Under the pieces are notes generated by a model. It made no database searches and was not told where the DNA came from. It worked only from the letters and a program-made list of their open reading frames with translations. Shown one piece after another: positions 42,187 to 50,806 of a stretch of 64,000 nucleotides of DNA. Source of the DNA: Fervidibacter canadensis. GTDB taxonomy: Bacteria; Armatimonadota; Fervidibacteria; Fervidibacterales; Fervidibacteraceae. The translations under genes and the position numbers were made by a program. Position 1 is the first letter of the stretch. Each line of letters starts with the position of its first letter. The stretch lies in assembly GCA_041446545.1 (NCBI GenBank), contig JBGOEJ010000009.1:54990-118989 (forward strand). The letters run 5' to 3'.

Positions 42187-42709
42187 CCTGTTCCAGCCAC
42201 CTCCGCAGTTTTTTAGGGATAGGCAGGTCGTGGAGGGATTTGCCCCGCATTTGAGCGATTTCTTGGGGCGAGCGCAGCCGCTGCAAGGCATCTATCGTCG
42301 CTTGGACGACATTGATAGGGTTGCGAGACCCAAAGACTTTCGTCAGGGCGTTGCGAATGCCTGCTAACTCCAAAACCGCTCGCACAGGACCGCTGGCAAT
42401 CACGCCCGTGCCTGGGGCGGCGGGCTTGATCAAGACCCTCGTCGCCTTCATCCGCCCCCAAACTTCGTGGGGCACAGTGTCGCCCAACATGGGAACGGTG
42501 ATCAATTGCCGCTTCGCCCGTTCAGCGGCTTTGCGGACGGCTTCGGGCACTCCCAATGCCTTCCCGATGGCAGCCCCGACACGCCCCTTCCCGTCTCCGA
42601 CGACGACTAAGGCGCGAAAGGACAATCGTTTGCCTCCCTCCATGACACGGGAGACGCGCCGAACTTCTATGGTGCGCTCTTCAAAAGCCGTTCGTTCCTG
42701 CAACTCCAT
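42143..42709 (-). CDS. rpsE: Ribosomal protein S5
   Basis: The 188-residue S5 has RTIEVRRVSRVMEGGKRLSFRALVVVGDGKGRVG and the fidelity-related loop, then ATRVLIKPAAPGTGVIASGPVRAVLELAGI and GSRNPINVVQATIDAL. The C-terminal tail is somewhat longer than usual and overlaps rpmD. Confidence 0.97.
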   Translation of the reverse strand: MELQERTAFEERTIEVRRVSRVMEGGKRLSFRALVVVGDGKGRVGAAIGKALGVPEAVRKAAERAKRQLITVPMLGDTVPHEVWGRMKATRVLIKPAAPGTGVIASGPVRAVLELAGIRNALTKVFGSRNPINVVQATIDALQRLRSPQEIAQMRGKSLHDLPIPKKLRRWLEQDVGAKATSPSDLGS

Positions 42710-42803
42710 CCTTGGATGCCTCCTTGCTCAAAGAAACCGGTGGCAGGCAATGGATGGGTCAAAACGACCCTCTCACCGCACTCGGCAAAGGCGCAGCGGG
42801 CAA

Positions 42804-43175
42804 TCAAAAAGATAGCCCAGCCTGACGGGCGGCGTCAGCGAGGGCTTTGACGCGCCCGTGATACTTGTGCCCACCTCGGTCAAAGACGACCTGCGTGATG
42901 CCTAACGCCAATGCCCGTTGAGCGATAAGTTTGCCGACTTCAGCGGCTTGCTGGGTTTTCGTTAACCCTTTCAACTTGCCCCTCAATTCTTTGTCCAGCG
43001 TGGAGGCGGAGCAAAGGGTGTGTCCCTTCGTGTCGTCAATGATTTGAGCGTAGATGTGCTTGAGGCTGCGAAAGACCGCAAGGCGGGGTCGTTCTGGCGT
43101 CCCGAAGATGCGTTTACGGATACGCCAGTGCCGACGCCACCGTCGCTCTTGCCTCGTCCGATACTTGACAGCCAT
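42804..43175 (-). CDS. rplR: Ribosomal protein L18
   Basis: The 123-residue L18 shows RRWRRHWRIRKRIFGTPERPRLAVFRSLKHIYAQIIDD-type sequence and VVFDRGGHKYHGRVKALADAARQAGLSF. It binds 5S rRNA. A 94-base gap follows before rpsE, without a visible gene. Confidence 0.97.
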   Translation of the reverse strand: MAVKYRTRQERRWRRHWRIRKRIFGTPERPRLAVFRSLKHIYAQIIDDTKGHTLCSASTLDKELRGKLKGLTKTQQAAEVGKLIAQRALALGITQVVFDRGGHKYHGRVKALADAARQAGLSF

Positions 43176-43189
43176 CCCTTGTCCCTCCG

Positions 43190-43774
43190 TTACTTCTTGC
43201 CTTTGCCCTTGCCTGCTTTGCCGGGTTTGAGGCGAATGATTTCGTCGGCGTAGCGAATACCCTTGCCCTTGTAGGCATCAGGGGGGCGGATGGCGCGCAA
43301 TTTAGCAGCCGTGTTGCCGACTAAGGCTTTATCAATGCCTCTGACGATGATGCGGGCGCACAAAAAATCGTTTTGTGGGTTGGCGGTGACTGGTTGGACT
43401 TCAAAGGTGATGCCCTCAGGGGCATCAAAGACGACGGGATGGGAGTAGCCGACATTCAAGAGGATTTGCGTCGGCGATTTTTGCTCCACCCGATAGCCCA
43501 TCCCCCGCACCTCCAACACCCGCTCAAAGCCTTTCGTCACGCCCTCTATCATGTTGGCGATCAGGGAGCGATACAAGCCATGAAAGGCTCGCTGCCGCCA
43601 TCGGTCTCCCGACCTCTCCAAGATGACTTGCCCGTTTTCTATCCTCACTCGGATGTCAGGGTGAACCCATTGTTGCAATTGCCCCTTTGGTCCTTTCACC
43701 GTGACGGTATGGTCGTCCAAAGTCACCGTCACACCCTCAGGGATGGGGATGGGCTTGCGACCAACGCGTGACAT
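43190..43774 (-). CDS. rplF: Ribosomal protein L6
   Basis: The 194-residue L6 begins MSRVGRKPIPIPEGVTVTLDD and has FHGLYRSLIANMIEGVTKGFERVLEVRGMGYR and PPDAYKGKGIRYADEIIRLKPGKAGKGK-type end. ATG 43774 is chosen by homology; the frame extends into rpsH. Confidence 0.97.
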   Translation of the reverse strand: MSRVGRKPIPIPEGVTVTLDDHTVTVKGPKGQLQQWVHPDIRVRIENGQVILERSGDRWRQRAFHGLYRSLIANMIEGVTKGFERVLEVRGMGYRVEQKSPTQILLNVGYSHPVVFDAPEGITFEVQPVTANPQNDFLCARIIVRGIDKALVGNTAAKLRAIRPPDAYKGKGIRYADEIIRLKPGKAGKGKGKK

Positions 43775-43868
43775 CTCTCTCGCCCCCTTCTTTTCGGGAC
43801 GGCAGCGAAGGGCAGGTGACAAGGAAAGGCTAACACTTTTTGCCTCTTTTCCCTTCGCTACCGTTTCC

Positions 43869-44486
43869 TCACCAGACATACGCCAAGATTTCCCCGCCGA
43901 TGCCTTTGCGGCGGGCTTCGCTATCGCTCATGACGCCTTGGCTGGTGGAAAGGAGAGCAATTCCTAAACCCGCCATGACACGAGGGATTTGGTGTTTGCG
44001 GGCATAAAGGTGGCGACCGGGTTTGCTAATTCGTTTGACCCCTGTGAGAGCCGGTTTGGGAGGGCGTCCATCCAAATAGCGCAACTTGACGACCAAAATG
44101 CCCTGTTTAAGGACACCCCGCTTTTTTGGATGCTCCAGCAATCGGTTCTCAAAGAGTTGCTTGAGAAGGCGCAAAGCCCGTTCAGCATCTCGGCTGACAT
44201 TTATGCCCTTCTTTCGGATCGCCTCCACCAAATCGTAGTCACTGCTTTTCAGGAAGGCAGGGAAAACCGCCTTCCGCTCCAAGGCTTGGTCTAACACCTG
44301 CAACCCTTTCGCTAACTCCTGCTCGGTGATGACGCGGTAGTCGGCGATGTAACCCTCGCGCTTTAAAACTTCAGCGACAGCGACCCGAAACTTGGACGAA
44401 GGCATCATCACTTCCTCCAATCTGGCTTGGTAGGCGTTTTTGATGCGGGTGAGCATATCGCCGATAGGGTCATTGACGACTGGCAT
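43869..44486 (-). CDS. rpsH: Ribosomal protein S8 with large internal insertion
   Basis: The 205-residue protein has the N-terminal S8 half (DPIGDMLTRIKNAYQARLEEVMMPSSKFRVAVAEVLKREGYI) and the C-terminal half (RISKPGRHLYARKHQIPRVMAGLGIALLSTSQGVMSD, GGEILAYVW). Standard S8 is about 130 residues. The extra 74 or so residues (about 54-127) fall between the halves and are predicted helical and charged (LERKAVFPAFLKSSDYDL, DAERALRLLKQLFENRLLEHPKK). The reading frame is continuous, so the insertion is translated with the protein. Confidence 0.95.
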   Translation of the reverse strand: MPVVNDPIGDMLTRIKNAYQARLEEVMMPSSKFRVAVAEVLKREGYIADYRVITEQELAKGLQVLDQALERKAVFPAFLKSSDYDLVEAIRKKGINVSRDAERALRLLKQLFENRLLEHPKKRGVLKQGILVVKLRYLDGRPPKPALTGVKRISKPGRHLYARKHQIPRVMAGLGIALLSTSQGVMSDSEARRKGIGGEILAYVW

Positions 44487-44516
44487 CTCTTTGTCCCTCC
44501 TATCATCCGTCCTGAC

Positions 44517-44705
44517 TTACCAACTGGCTTTTCTGACGCCCGCCAGCAAGCCTCGGCTGGCTAACTCCCGAAAGCAGATGCGACATAAACCGAACCGACG
44601 GAGATAAGCACGCCCACGCCCGCACCGATGACATCGGTTCTTCTTGCGAACCCGAAACTTGGGCTCTTTCATGAAGGCTTTGACGATGTGACACTTTCGC
44701 GCCAT
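44517..44705 (-). CDS. rpsN: Ribosomal protein S14 type Z (zinc form)
   Basis: The 62-residue S14 has RCHRCGRGRAYLRRFGLCRICFRELA with two CxxC pairs that bind zinc, and ends GLLAGVRKASW. Length is typical of the short zinc form. Confidence 0.97.
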   Translation of the reverse strand: MARKCHIVKAFMKEPKFRVRKKNRCHRCGRGRAYLRRFGLCRICFRELASRGLLAGVRKASW

Positions 44706-44723
44706 CTCTTTTTCCCTCCTTGC

Positions 44724-45335
44724 TTAAGAGGTGCTGTCTCGCAGGGGGAAGCCCAAAGCCTTTAACAAGGCTGCTGCTTCCTCATCGGTTTTCGCTGTCG
44801 TGACGATGGTGATGTTCATCCCACGCACCCGATACACATCATCGTAAGTCAATTCGGGGAAGATGAGTTGCTCAGGGATGCCCAAGTTGTAGTTGCCCCG
44901 CCCGTCAAAGGCGTCAGGGGGCAAACCCTTGAAGTCGCGGATGCGGGGGATGGCTAAATTGATGAGGCGGTCTAAAAAGTCCCACATGCGGTCGCGCCTC
45001 AAAGTCACTGTCACGCCGATGGGTTGTCCCTTGCGCAACCGAAAGCCGGCGATGGCTCGTTTTGCCCGACGGATGACAGGGCGTTGCCCTGTGATCATTG
45101 CCAGTTCCTTGACGGCGGAGTCAATGGCTCGGGCATCCTCCTTGCCTTCCCCGACACCGACATTGATGACGACTTTTTGGATGCGGGGAACTTGCATGAC
45201 ATTTTTGTAGCCGAAGCGTTTCATCAGTTCGGGCACGACCCGCTCTCGGTAGAAACGCTTCAGGCGGGGCACATAACGCTCCCCGACGACGGGCTTCTTG
45301 GCAGCCTCTTGGGTTGCCTTCTCTTTTTTCGCCAT
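44724..45335 (-). CDS. rplE: Ribosomal protein L5
   Basis: The 203-residue L5 shows RFGYKNVMQVPRIQKVVINVGVGEG, ITGQRPVIRRAKRAIAGFRLRKGQPIG, LINLAIPRIRDFKGL and NYNLGIPEQLIFPE. An N-terminal lysine- and alanine-rich leader of about 20 residues is slightly longer than usual. Confidence 0.97.
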   Translation of the reverse strand: MAKKEKATQEAAKKPVVGERYVPRLKRFYRERVVPELMKRFGYKNVMQVPRIQKVVINVGVGEGKEDARAIDSAVKELAMITGQRPVIRRAKRAIAGFRLRKGQPIGVTVTLRRDRMWDFLDRLINLAIPRIRDFKGLPPDAFDGRGNYNLGIPEQLIFPELTYDDVYRVRGMNITIVTTAKTDEEAAALLKALGFPLRDSTS

Positions 45336-45358
45336 CCTTTTTCACCTCGGGTCGGCCA

Positions 45359-45715
45359 TCAAGCGTCAATGATTTCGCCGCAGCGTTTGCATCCTCGCAC
45401 TTTGCGACCGTCTTCCAAAAAGACCATCTTGATGCGGGTCGGCTTATCACAATGGGGGCAGACGAGCATCACCTTAGAGCGGGGGATGGGGGCAGGCTTT
45501 TGAATACGCCCACCTTGCAACAGCCGACCCATCGGGCGTTGGTGTTTCCAGACGAGATAAACGCCTTCCACGATGACCCGATTTTCTTTGGGCAAGACTT
45601 TGATGACGCGTCCCCGCTTCCCCCGCCAAAGGGCGCTGCCAGAGATGACTTGAACGATGTCACCCCGTTTGATGTTCATCTTCCGACGGGTTGGCTCTTT
45701 TGCCTTGCGCGCCAT
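45359..45715 (-). CDS. rplX: Ribosomal protein L24 with C-terminal zinc ribbon
   Basis: The 118-residue L24 has the KOW start (IKRGDIVQVISGSALWRGKRGRVIKVLP) and a four-cysteine end (VCPHCDKPTRI and GCKRCGEIID) that probably binds zinc. Confidence 0.96.
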   Translation of the reverse strand: MARKAKEPTRRKMNIKRGDIVQVISGSALWRGKRGRVIKVLPKENRVIVEGVYLVWKHQRPMGRLLQGGRIQKPAPIPRSKVMLVCPHCDKPTRIKMVFLEDGRKVRGCKRCGEIIDA

Positions 45716-45737
45716 GCCAACGACCCCCTTGAAGGTT

Positions 45738-46100
45738 TCAGACGACTTCTGGCGCCAACGACAGGATTTTCAAAAAGTTCGCCCGCAACTCACGAGCGAC
45801 AGGACCAAAGACCCGTGTGCCGATAGGGTTGTTGTTTTTGTCAATGAGGACGGCGGCGTTTTCGTCAAAGCGCACATAACTGCCGTCGCCCCGCCGAATT
45901 CCTCGCGCCGTTCGGACGATGACTGCCCGAACGACCTGCCCTTTCTCTACGGCAGCGCCAGGAATCGCATCCTTCACCGAGGCAACGATGATGTCACCGA
46001 TGTTCCCATAACGGGCGTTGCCCCTTAGGACGCGGAGGCACTGGATAACTCTTGCCCCTGAGTTGTCTGCCACCCGCAGTTTGCTCATCGGTTGCACCAT
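45738..46100 (-). CDS. rplN: Ribosomal protein L14
   Basis: The 120-residue L14 begins MVQPMSKLRVADNSGARVIQCLRVL and shows GDIIVASVKDAIPG, VRAVIVRTARGIRR and PIGTRVFGPVARELR. GGAGGGACAGAAG precedes ATG 46100. It follows the EF-G paralogue after 105 bases. Confidence 0.97.
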   Translation of the reverse strand: MVQPMSKLRVADNSGARVIQCLRVLRGNARYGNIGDIIVASVKDAIPGAAVEKGQVVRAVIVRTARGIRRGDGSYVRFDENAAVLIDKNNNPIGTRVFGPVARELRANFLKILSLAPEVV

Positions 46101-46205
46101 CTTCTGTCCCTCCGTTCCCTTTGACAGGCATACAAAATCGTTTCGGCACAAAGCGATAAAAATCTGACGGCAAGGGTCGTCAGGAGTGGCAAAAGAGGGT
46201 TTGCC

Positions 46206-48263
46206 TCACTCCTTTTCTGCCTGCTCCGCTTTCGCCTTGGCGATGATTTGGGCGGCAAGGTGAGGGGGGACTTCCTCGTAGTGAGAGAACTCCACCCGAT
46301 AAGTGCCCCGCCCTCGCGTGATAGACCGCAAATCAGCGGCGTAGCGCTGAATTTCTGCCAGCGGCACCAGTGCCATAATCTTTCGCATCCCATCCTCAGG
46401 TTCAATGCCCAAGACATGCCCCCGCTTTCCGTTCAAATCGCCGATAACATCGCCGACAAACTCTTCAGGCACCCAAACTTCCAGTTTCATGATGGGCTCC
46501 AAAAGGTATGGGTCGCATTTTTCGGCGGCGTTGCGAAGCGCCAACATCCCCGCCATCTGAAAGGCGAAGTCCGAAGAGTCCACCTCATGGTGTTTGCCGT
46601 CGTAAAGGATGACACGAAAGTCCACCATCGGGTAACCTGCCAAGATGCCTTTTTGCATCGCTTCCCGAACGCCTTTTTCTACCGACGGGATGAACTTGGA
46701 GGGAATGACGCCGCCTGTAATTTGGTTGACGAACTCAAAACCTGCCCCTCGTTCCAGCGGTTCCATGCGGATGCGGGCGATGCCATATTGCCCCCGCCCA
46801 CCCGTCTGCTTAACATAGCGCCCTTCCCCTTCGCCCGGCTTGCGGATGGTCTCTTTGTAGGGAATTTTGGGCAAACGCGTTTCCACTTGCGCCCCAAACT
46901 TGCGCCGCAACTTCTCCACGATGACTTCCAAATGTTGGTCGCCCATCCCGACGATAATCGTTTCGCCCGTCTCAGGATGGCGATACCAGCGAAAGACGCC
47001 ATCTTCTTCGGCGAGGCGTTGAAGGCCACTCAAAATCTTCTCTTCATCGCCTTGCGATTTGGGGTAAACCGCCAACTCCATGTAACCCTGCGGGAATTCA
47101 ATGGGAGGCAGTTGAACTTGCAATCCCTCCCCGCAAAGGGTGTGTCCGATGCGCGTGCTCTCTAACTTCCCGACCAGCGCGATCGCCCCTGTCGGTGCCT
47201 CCCCAATCGGTTCGTAGGTTTTGCCTTGGGCGACAAGCAATTGACCGATGCGCTCTTTCCGACCCGTGTTGACATTGAGGACCGTTGAGTCGCTTTTGAG
47301 GACCCCCGAAAAAACCCGCAACACCGAAACACGCCCGACATAAGGGTCGGCGAAAAGTTTGAAGACGAAAGCCACCGCCGTCCCGTCCGCCTTCGGGGTC
47401 AGCGTCGTCTCTTTGCCATCCGTTAAGGCAGGCAAAGAAATTTCCAGCGGCGAAGGGATGAGGGAGACGAGGGCGTCCAACAAAGGACGGACACCCCAAC
47501 CCTTCAACGCCGAACCAGCAAAAACGAGCAAACTTTGGGGCTGCTCTAAAACGACTTGCCGAAGACCTGCCATCACTTCTTCATCGGCAAGGCTTCCGCT
47601 CTCCAAATACTTCTCCAGCAATTCATCACTGGTCTCGGCGACGGCTTCCACTAACCGCTCCCTCCACGCTTCAGCGACAGCGACTGAACCGTCAGAAGTG
47701 ATGCGCTCGCCATCATCCACAGCGCCGCTGAGGACATGAGCGACACCGACGATGGGACTGGCACCGACAGGCACCCAAAGGGGAATAGGTCGCACCTGCA
47801 AATGCTCTTCCAACTCCGTCAGCACTTTCTCAAAGTTCGCCCGCTCATCGTCCATCTTGTTGACGAAGGCAAGGCAGGGAAGGCGATGGCGGCGGATGAG
47901 GCGGAAACTCCGCTCCACTTGAGCGTCCACTCCGACGGTGCCGTCAATGACCAACACAGCCCCTTCAACCACTCGCACAGCCGCGTAAGCGTCGCCAAAA
48001 AAGTCCAACAACCCTGGCGTGTCAATGAGGTTGAGCCAATGGTCGTTCCAAAGGCAATGACCGAGGGAAAGGCTAACGCTGTGGTGGCGACTTTTCGCCT
48101 CTTCTTCGTGGTCAAAAACGCTGTTGCCCTGATCCACAGAACCCCGCCGAGAGACGGCGCCCGCCAGCCAAAGGATTGTGTCGCCCAGACTGGTCTTGCC
48201 ACCTCCTGGGGCGCCTAACAAGGCGACATTGCGGATTTTTTCTGGCACCATCGCCGCCATCAT
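46206..48263 (-). CDS. EF-G paralogue (FusA2-like translational GTPase) inside the ribosomal cluster
   Basis: The 685-residue protein has all EF-G domains. Its P-loop is GAPGGGKTS (about residues 17-25) instead of the canonical AHIDAGKTT; the G3 motif is DTPGLLDF and G4 is NKMDDERANF. Domain IV and V are intact (YVKQTGGRGQYGIARIRMEP, GVIPSKFIPSVEKGVREAM, YLLEPIMKLEVWVPEEFVGDVIGDLNGKRGHV). This pattern is that of the second EF-G (EF-G-2/FusA2 group), whose role is not settled. It starts by overlapping the rpsQ stop (GTGA at 48269; ATG 48263 has the better spacing) and is followed by rplN, so it is embedded in the S10-spc cluster. The canonical fusA is at 53661. Confidence 0.9.
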   Translation of the reverse strand: MMAAMVPEKIRNVALLGAPGGGKTSLGDTILWLAGAVSRRGSVDQGNSVFDHEEEAKSRHHSVSLSLGHCLWNDHWLNLIDTPGLLDFFGDAYAAVRVVEGAVLVIDGTVGVDAQVERSFRLIRRHRLPCLAFVNKMDDERANFEKVLTELEEHLQVRPIPLWVPVGASPIVGVAHVLSGAVDDGERITSDGSVAVAEAWRERLVEAVAETSDELLEKYLESGSLADEEVMAGLRQVVLEQPQSLLVFAGSALKGWGVRPLLDALVSLIPSPLEISLPALTDGKETTLTPKADGTAVAFVFKLFADPYVGRVSVLRVFSGVLKSDSTVLNVNTGRKERIGQLLVAQGKTYEPIGEAPTGAIALVGKLESTRIGHTLCGEGLQVQLPPIEFPQGYMELAVYPKSQGDEEKILSGLQRLAEEDGVFRWYRHPETGETIIVGMGDQHLEVIVEKLRRKFGAQVETRLPKIPYKETIRKPGEGEGRYVKQTGGRGQYGIARIRMEPLERGAGFEFVNQITGGVIPSKFIPSVEKGVREAMQKGILAGYPMVDFRVILYDGKHHEVDSSDFAFQMAGMLALRNAAEKCDPYLLEPIMKLEVWVPEEFVGDVIGDLNGKRGHVLGIEPEDGMRKIMALVPLAEIQRYAADLRSITRGRGTYRVEFSHYEEVPPHLAAQIIAKAKAEQAEKE

Positions 48264-48265
48264 CG

Positions 48266-48703
48266 TCACCGCCCTTTTTCTCCGTCCCCCTCAGGTGTTT
48301 CCGCTGCCTCACCTTCTAAGGAGGCGAGGGGGCTCTTGTCCGACTCCTTTTCCCCTTCGGCGACATCTTCGGGATGAAGGGCTTCCTCCAAAACTTGCTC
48401 TTCCGTCTCCTCCACGACTTCCTCGCGAGCGACGGGCAGAGGAACTTTTGCCCGTTGAACAATCCGAACGACTCGCCATCGCTTCAATTTGGAGAGGGGT
48501 CGGGTTTCCATGATTTCCACGATGTCACCGACCCGACATTCGTTTTGCTCGTCGTGGGCATAGAACTTGGTGGTGCGGCGGACGACTTTTTTGTAGAGGG
48601 GATGACGCACCAACCGGTCTACGGCGACGACGACCGTTTTGTCCATTTTGTCGCTGACGACCCTTCCGATGAAGACCTTTCGCTTGCCTCTCGGCTGGCT
48701 CAT
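48266..48703 (-). CDS. rpsQ: Ribosomal protein S17 with acidic C-terminal extension
   Basis: The 145-residue S17 has the OB-fold core (KVFIGRVVSDKMDKTVVVAVDRLVRHPLYKKVVRRTTKF-type and VGDIVEIMETRPLSKLKRWRVV). About 60 residues after the core are acidic (REEVVEETEEQVLEE), absent from ordinary S17 of about 85 residues. The stop codon overlaps the start of the EF-G paralogue. Confidence 0.95.
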   Translation of the reverse strand: MSQPRGKRKVFIGRVVSDKMDKTVVVAVDRLVRHPLYKKVVRRTTKFYAHDEQNECRVGDIVEIMETRPLSKLKRWRVVRIVQRAKVPLPVAREEVVEETEEQVLEEALHPEDVAEGEKESDKSPLASLEGEAAETPEGDGEKGR

Positions 48704-48715
48704 AGCCTTTTCACC

Positions 48716-48940
48716 TCAGTATCCGACCCGCAAAAGTTCTCGTTCCCGCAGGAGCGTTTTGATGCGGGCGATGGTTTTGCGCAATTCGGCGATGCGATGG
48801 GGGCGCTCCACGACCCCTTTGCCGATGGCTTTTTGCTGCCGCAAGTTGAACAACTCCCGATAAGCGTTCTCCAATTCTTGCACCAATTCGGCATCGCTCA
48901 TCTGACGGAGGTGGGCTAACTGTTCCGTTCGCTTAGACAC
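48716..48940 (-). CDS. rpmC: Ribosomal protein L29
   Basis: The 74-residue L29 reads LAHLRQMSDAELVQELENAYRELFNLRQQKAIG and IAELRKTIARIKTLLRERELL. The start is a GTG at 48940 overlapping the rplP stop, with AAGGAGGGG ten bases upstream; no ATG fits. Confidence 0.93.
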   Translation of the reverse strand: MSKRTEQLAHLRQMSDAELVQELENAYRELFNLRQQKAIGKGVVERPHRIAELRKTIARIKTLLRERELLRVGY

Positions 48941-49358
48941 GGACGACTGTCCCCTCCTTCGTGATGATGCGGGTTTTGATGGGCAACTTGTAAGAAGCCC
49001 GATGAAGGGCTTGGACAGCGATGTCTTTGGCGACTCCGCCAATCTCAAAGAGAATAGTGCCAGGTTTGACGACGGCGACATAAAACTCAGGGTCGCCTTT
49101 CCCCCCGCCCATGCGCGATTCCAGCGGCTTTTTGGTGATGGGTTTGTGGGGGAAGACCCGAATTTGCACATTGGCAGCCCGTCGGACGAAATTGCTGATG
49201 GCGATGCGGGCAGCCTCAATTTGGCGGTTGGTGATCCAGCCTGGTTCTAAGGCTTGAAGACCAAAATCGCCATGAACGACCTTGTTGCAGCGGGTCGCTT
49301 TGCCTTTCATCCGACCCCGTTGTTCTTTTCGGAATTTTCTTCGGCGTGGCATCAACAT
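48933..49358 (-). CDS. rplP: Ribosomal protein L16
   Basis: The 141-residue L16 begins MLMPRRRKFRKEQRGRMKG and has GLQALEPGWITNRQIEAARIAISNFV, KPITKKPLESRMGGGKG and VLFEIGGVAKD-like residues. It contacts the A-site tRNA and peptidyl-transferase region. Confidence 0.97.
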   Translation of the reverse strand: MLMPRRRKFRKEQRGRMKGKATRCNKVVHGDFGLQALEPGWITNRQIEAARIAISNFVRRAANVQIRVFPHKPITKKPLESRMGGGKGDPEFYVAVVKPGTILFEIGGVAKDIAVQALHRASYKLPIKTRIITKEGTVVRV

Positions 49359-49361
49359 CTC

Positions 49362-50090
49362 TCACTCGCCCCCTTCTTCTTCCAGTTCCTCTTCTTCGGA
49401 AGAGACGGCGACGATTTGAGCGGGTTGACGCTGTTGGGCGAGGACGACGCGCTCAGCACCTTTCTCCAAAATTTCGCCCCGATAAAGCCAGACATGAACG
49501 CCGATGCGCCCCCATTTCGTCCACGCTTCATCAAACCCGTAGTCAATGTCGGCTCGCAAAGTGCTCAAGGGGACGCGCCCGATGTGCAGTTTTTCGTCTC
49601 GCGCCAATTCTGCCCCTCCCAACCGTCCTGCGACGATAATCTTGACGCCCAGTGCCCCTGCGTTCAGTGCCCGTTGGGCGGCTTGGCGCATCGCCCGCTT
49701 GTGGGACACCCGCCGTTCAATCTGCTGGACGATTTGCTCCGCCAGCAGTTGGGCTTCCAGTTCGGGCTTTTCTACCTCACGGACATGGATGTAAACCTCT
49801 TTGCCGCCGGTTAACTGATGCAAATCCTTCCGCAATTGCTCAATGGTGCGTCCCCGATGACCGATAATCATGCCAGGGCGGGCAGCATGGACGGTGACGA
49901 TAACCGTATTGGCTTTCCGCTCAATCTCAATGCGGGGGATGCCTGCGCCTTTGAAACGGCTTTTGATGTGGTCACGGATTTTGATGTCTTCCAAAACCCA
50001 ATCGGTGTAGTGGCGCGAGGAAAACCATTTGCTTTGCCACTCCTTGATAATGCCGATGCGGATGCCAATCGGGTTGACTTTTTGCCCCAT
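49362..50090 (-). CDS. rpsC: Ribosomal protein S3
   Basis: The 242-residue S3 has MGQKVNPIGIRIGIIKEWQSKWF, the KH domain around PGMIIGHRGRTIEQLRKDL, and the C-terminal GVKIIVAGRLGGAELARDEKLHIGRVPLSTLRADIDYGF. A short acidic tail (VSSEEEELEEEGG) ends it. Confidence 0.97.
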   Translation of the reverse strand: MGQKVNPIGIRIGIIKEWQSKWFSSRHYTDWVLEDIKIRDHIKSRFKGAGIPRIEIERKANTVIVTVHAARPGMIIGHRGRTIEQLRKDLHQLTGGKEVYIHVREVEKPELEAQLLAEQIVQQIERRVSHKRAMRQAAQRALNAGALGVKIIVAGRLGGAELARDEKLHIGRVPLSTLRADIDYGFDEAWTKWGRIGVHVWLYRGEILEKGAERVVLAQQRQPAQIVAVSSEEEELEEEGGE

Positions 50091-50091
50091 C

Positions 50092-50457
50092 TCACGATGC
50101 CTCCTTGGGAGCGACGATGACCGTCAGGTGAGCGGTGCGCTTGCGCACCATGTAAACTCGTCCCCTCGCCCGAGGACGATACCGCTTTAACATCGGACCG
50201 TTGTCCGCCAACGCATTCACGACGACCAACGCCTCTTCATCCAATTCGTAATCGTTGACGGCGTTGCCGATGGCTTGTTTGAGCAACTTGGCGTAAAGGC
50301 GGGCGGGTTTGTGGGGGAGCAAGAGCAACAGGTTTAAGGCTTCCAAGGCGGGTTTGCCTTTAATGAGTTGGGCAACCCGCCGAGCCTTCCTTGGCGACAC
50401 CCGCACATAGCGTCGGCGGGCAACGATTTGAGGGGTTGCCGTCGTTGGCTCTGCCAT
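50092..50457 (-). CDS. rplV: Ribosomal protein L22
   Basis: The 121-residue L22 shows RRRYVRVSPRKARRVAQLIKG, LLKQAIGNAVNDYELDEEALVV and the exit-tunnel hairpin MLKRYRPRARGRVYMVRKRTAHLTVIV. It stops one base before rpsC starts. Confidence 0.97.
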   Translation of the reverse strand: MAEPTTATPQIVARRRYVRVSPRKARRVAQLIKGKPALEALNLLLLLPHKPARLYAKLLKQAIGNAVNDYELDEEALVVVNALADNGPMLKRYRPRARGRVYMVRKRTAHLTVIVAPKEAS

Positions 50458-50479
50458 TTTCCTTTCCCTCCTAAGGCGC

Positions 50480-50764
50480 TCATTTCACCCGCACGACCCG
50501 CTCTTTGGCTTCGCCGTGCCCTCGGAAAGTGCGGGTGGGCGCAAACTCGCCCAGTTTGTGCCCGACCATCGCCTCGGTGATGTAGACAGGCACATGCCGC
50601 CGTCCGTTATAGACGGCAATAGTGTGCCCCACCATCTCGGGGAAGATGGTGGAGCGGCGCGACCATGTCTTGATGACCTGCTTTTCGCCCGTTCGGTTCA
50701 TCTCTTGAATTTTGCGCAGTAACTTCGGGTCGCAATACGGTCCCTTCTTCAGCGACCGACCCAT
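50480..50764 (-). CDS. rpsS: Ribosomal protein S19
   Basis: The 94-residue S19 reads MGRSLKKGPYCDPKLLRKIQ, KTWSRRSTIFPEMVGHTIAVYNG and EAMVGHKLGEFAPTRTFRGHG. Full length. Confidence 0.98.
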   Translation of the reverse strand: MGRSLKKGPYCDPKLLRKIQEMNRTGEKQVIKTWSRRSTIFPEMVGHTIAVYNGRRHVPVYITEAMVGHKLGEFAPTRTFRGHGEAKERVVRVK

Positions 50765-50806
50765 GTCCTATCACCTCTTCATAAGGCTTCCTTGTGCCGA
50801 TGACCG

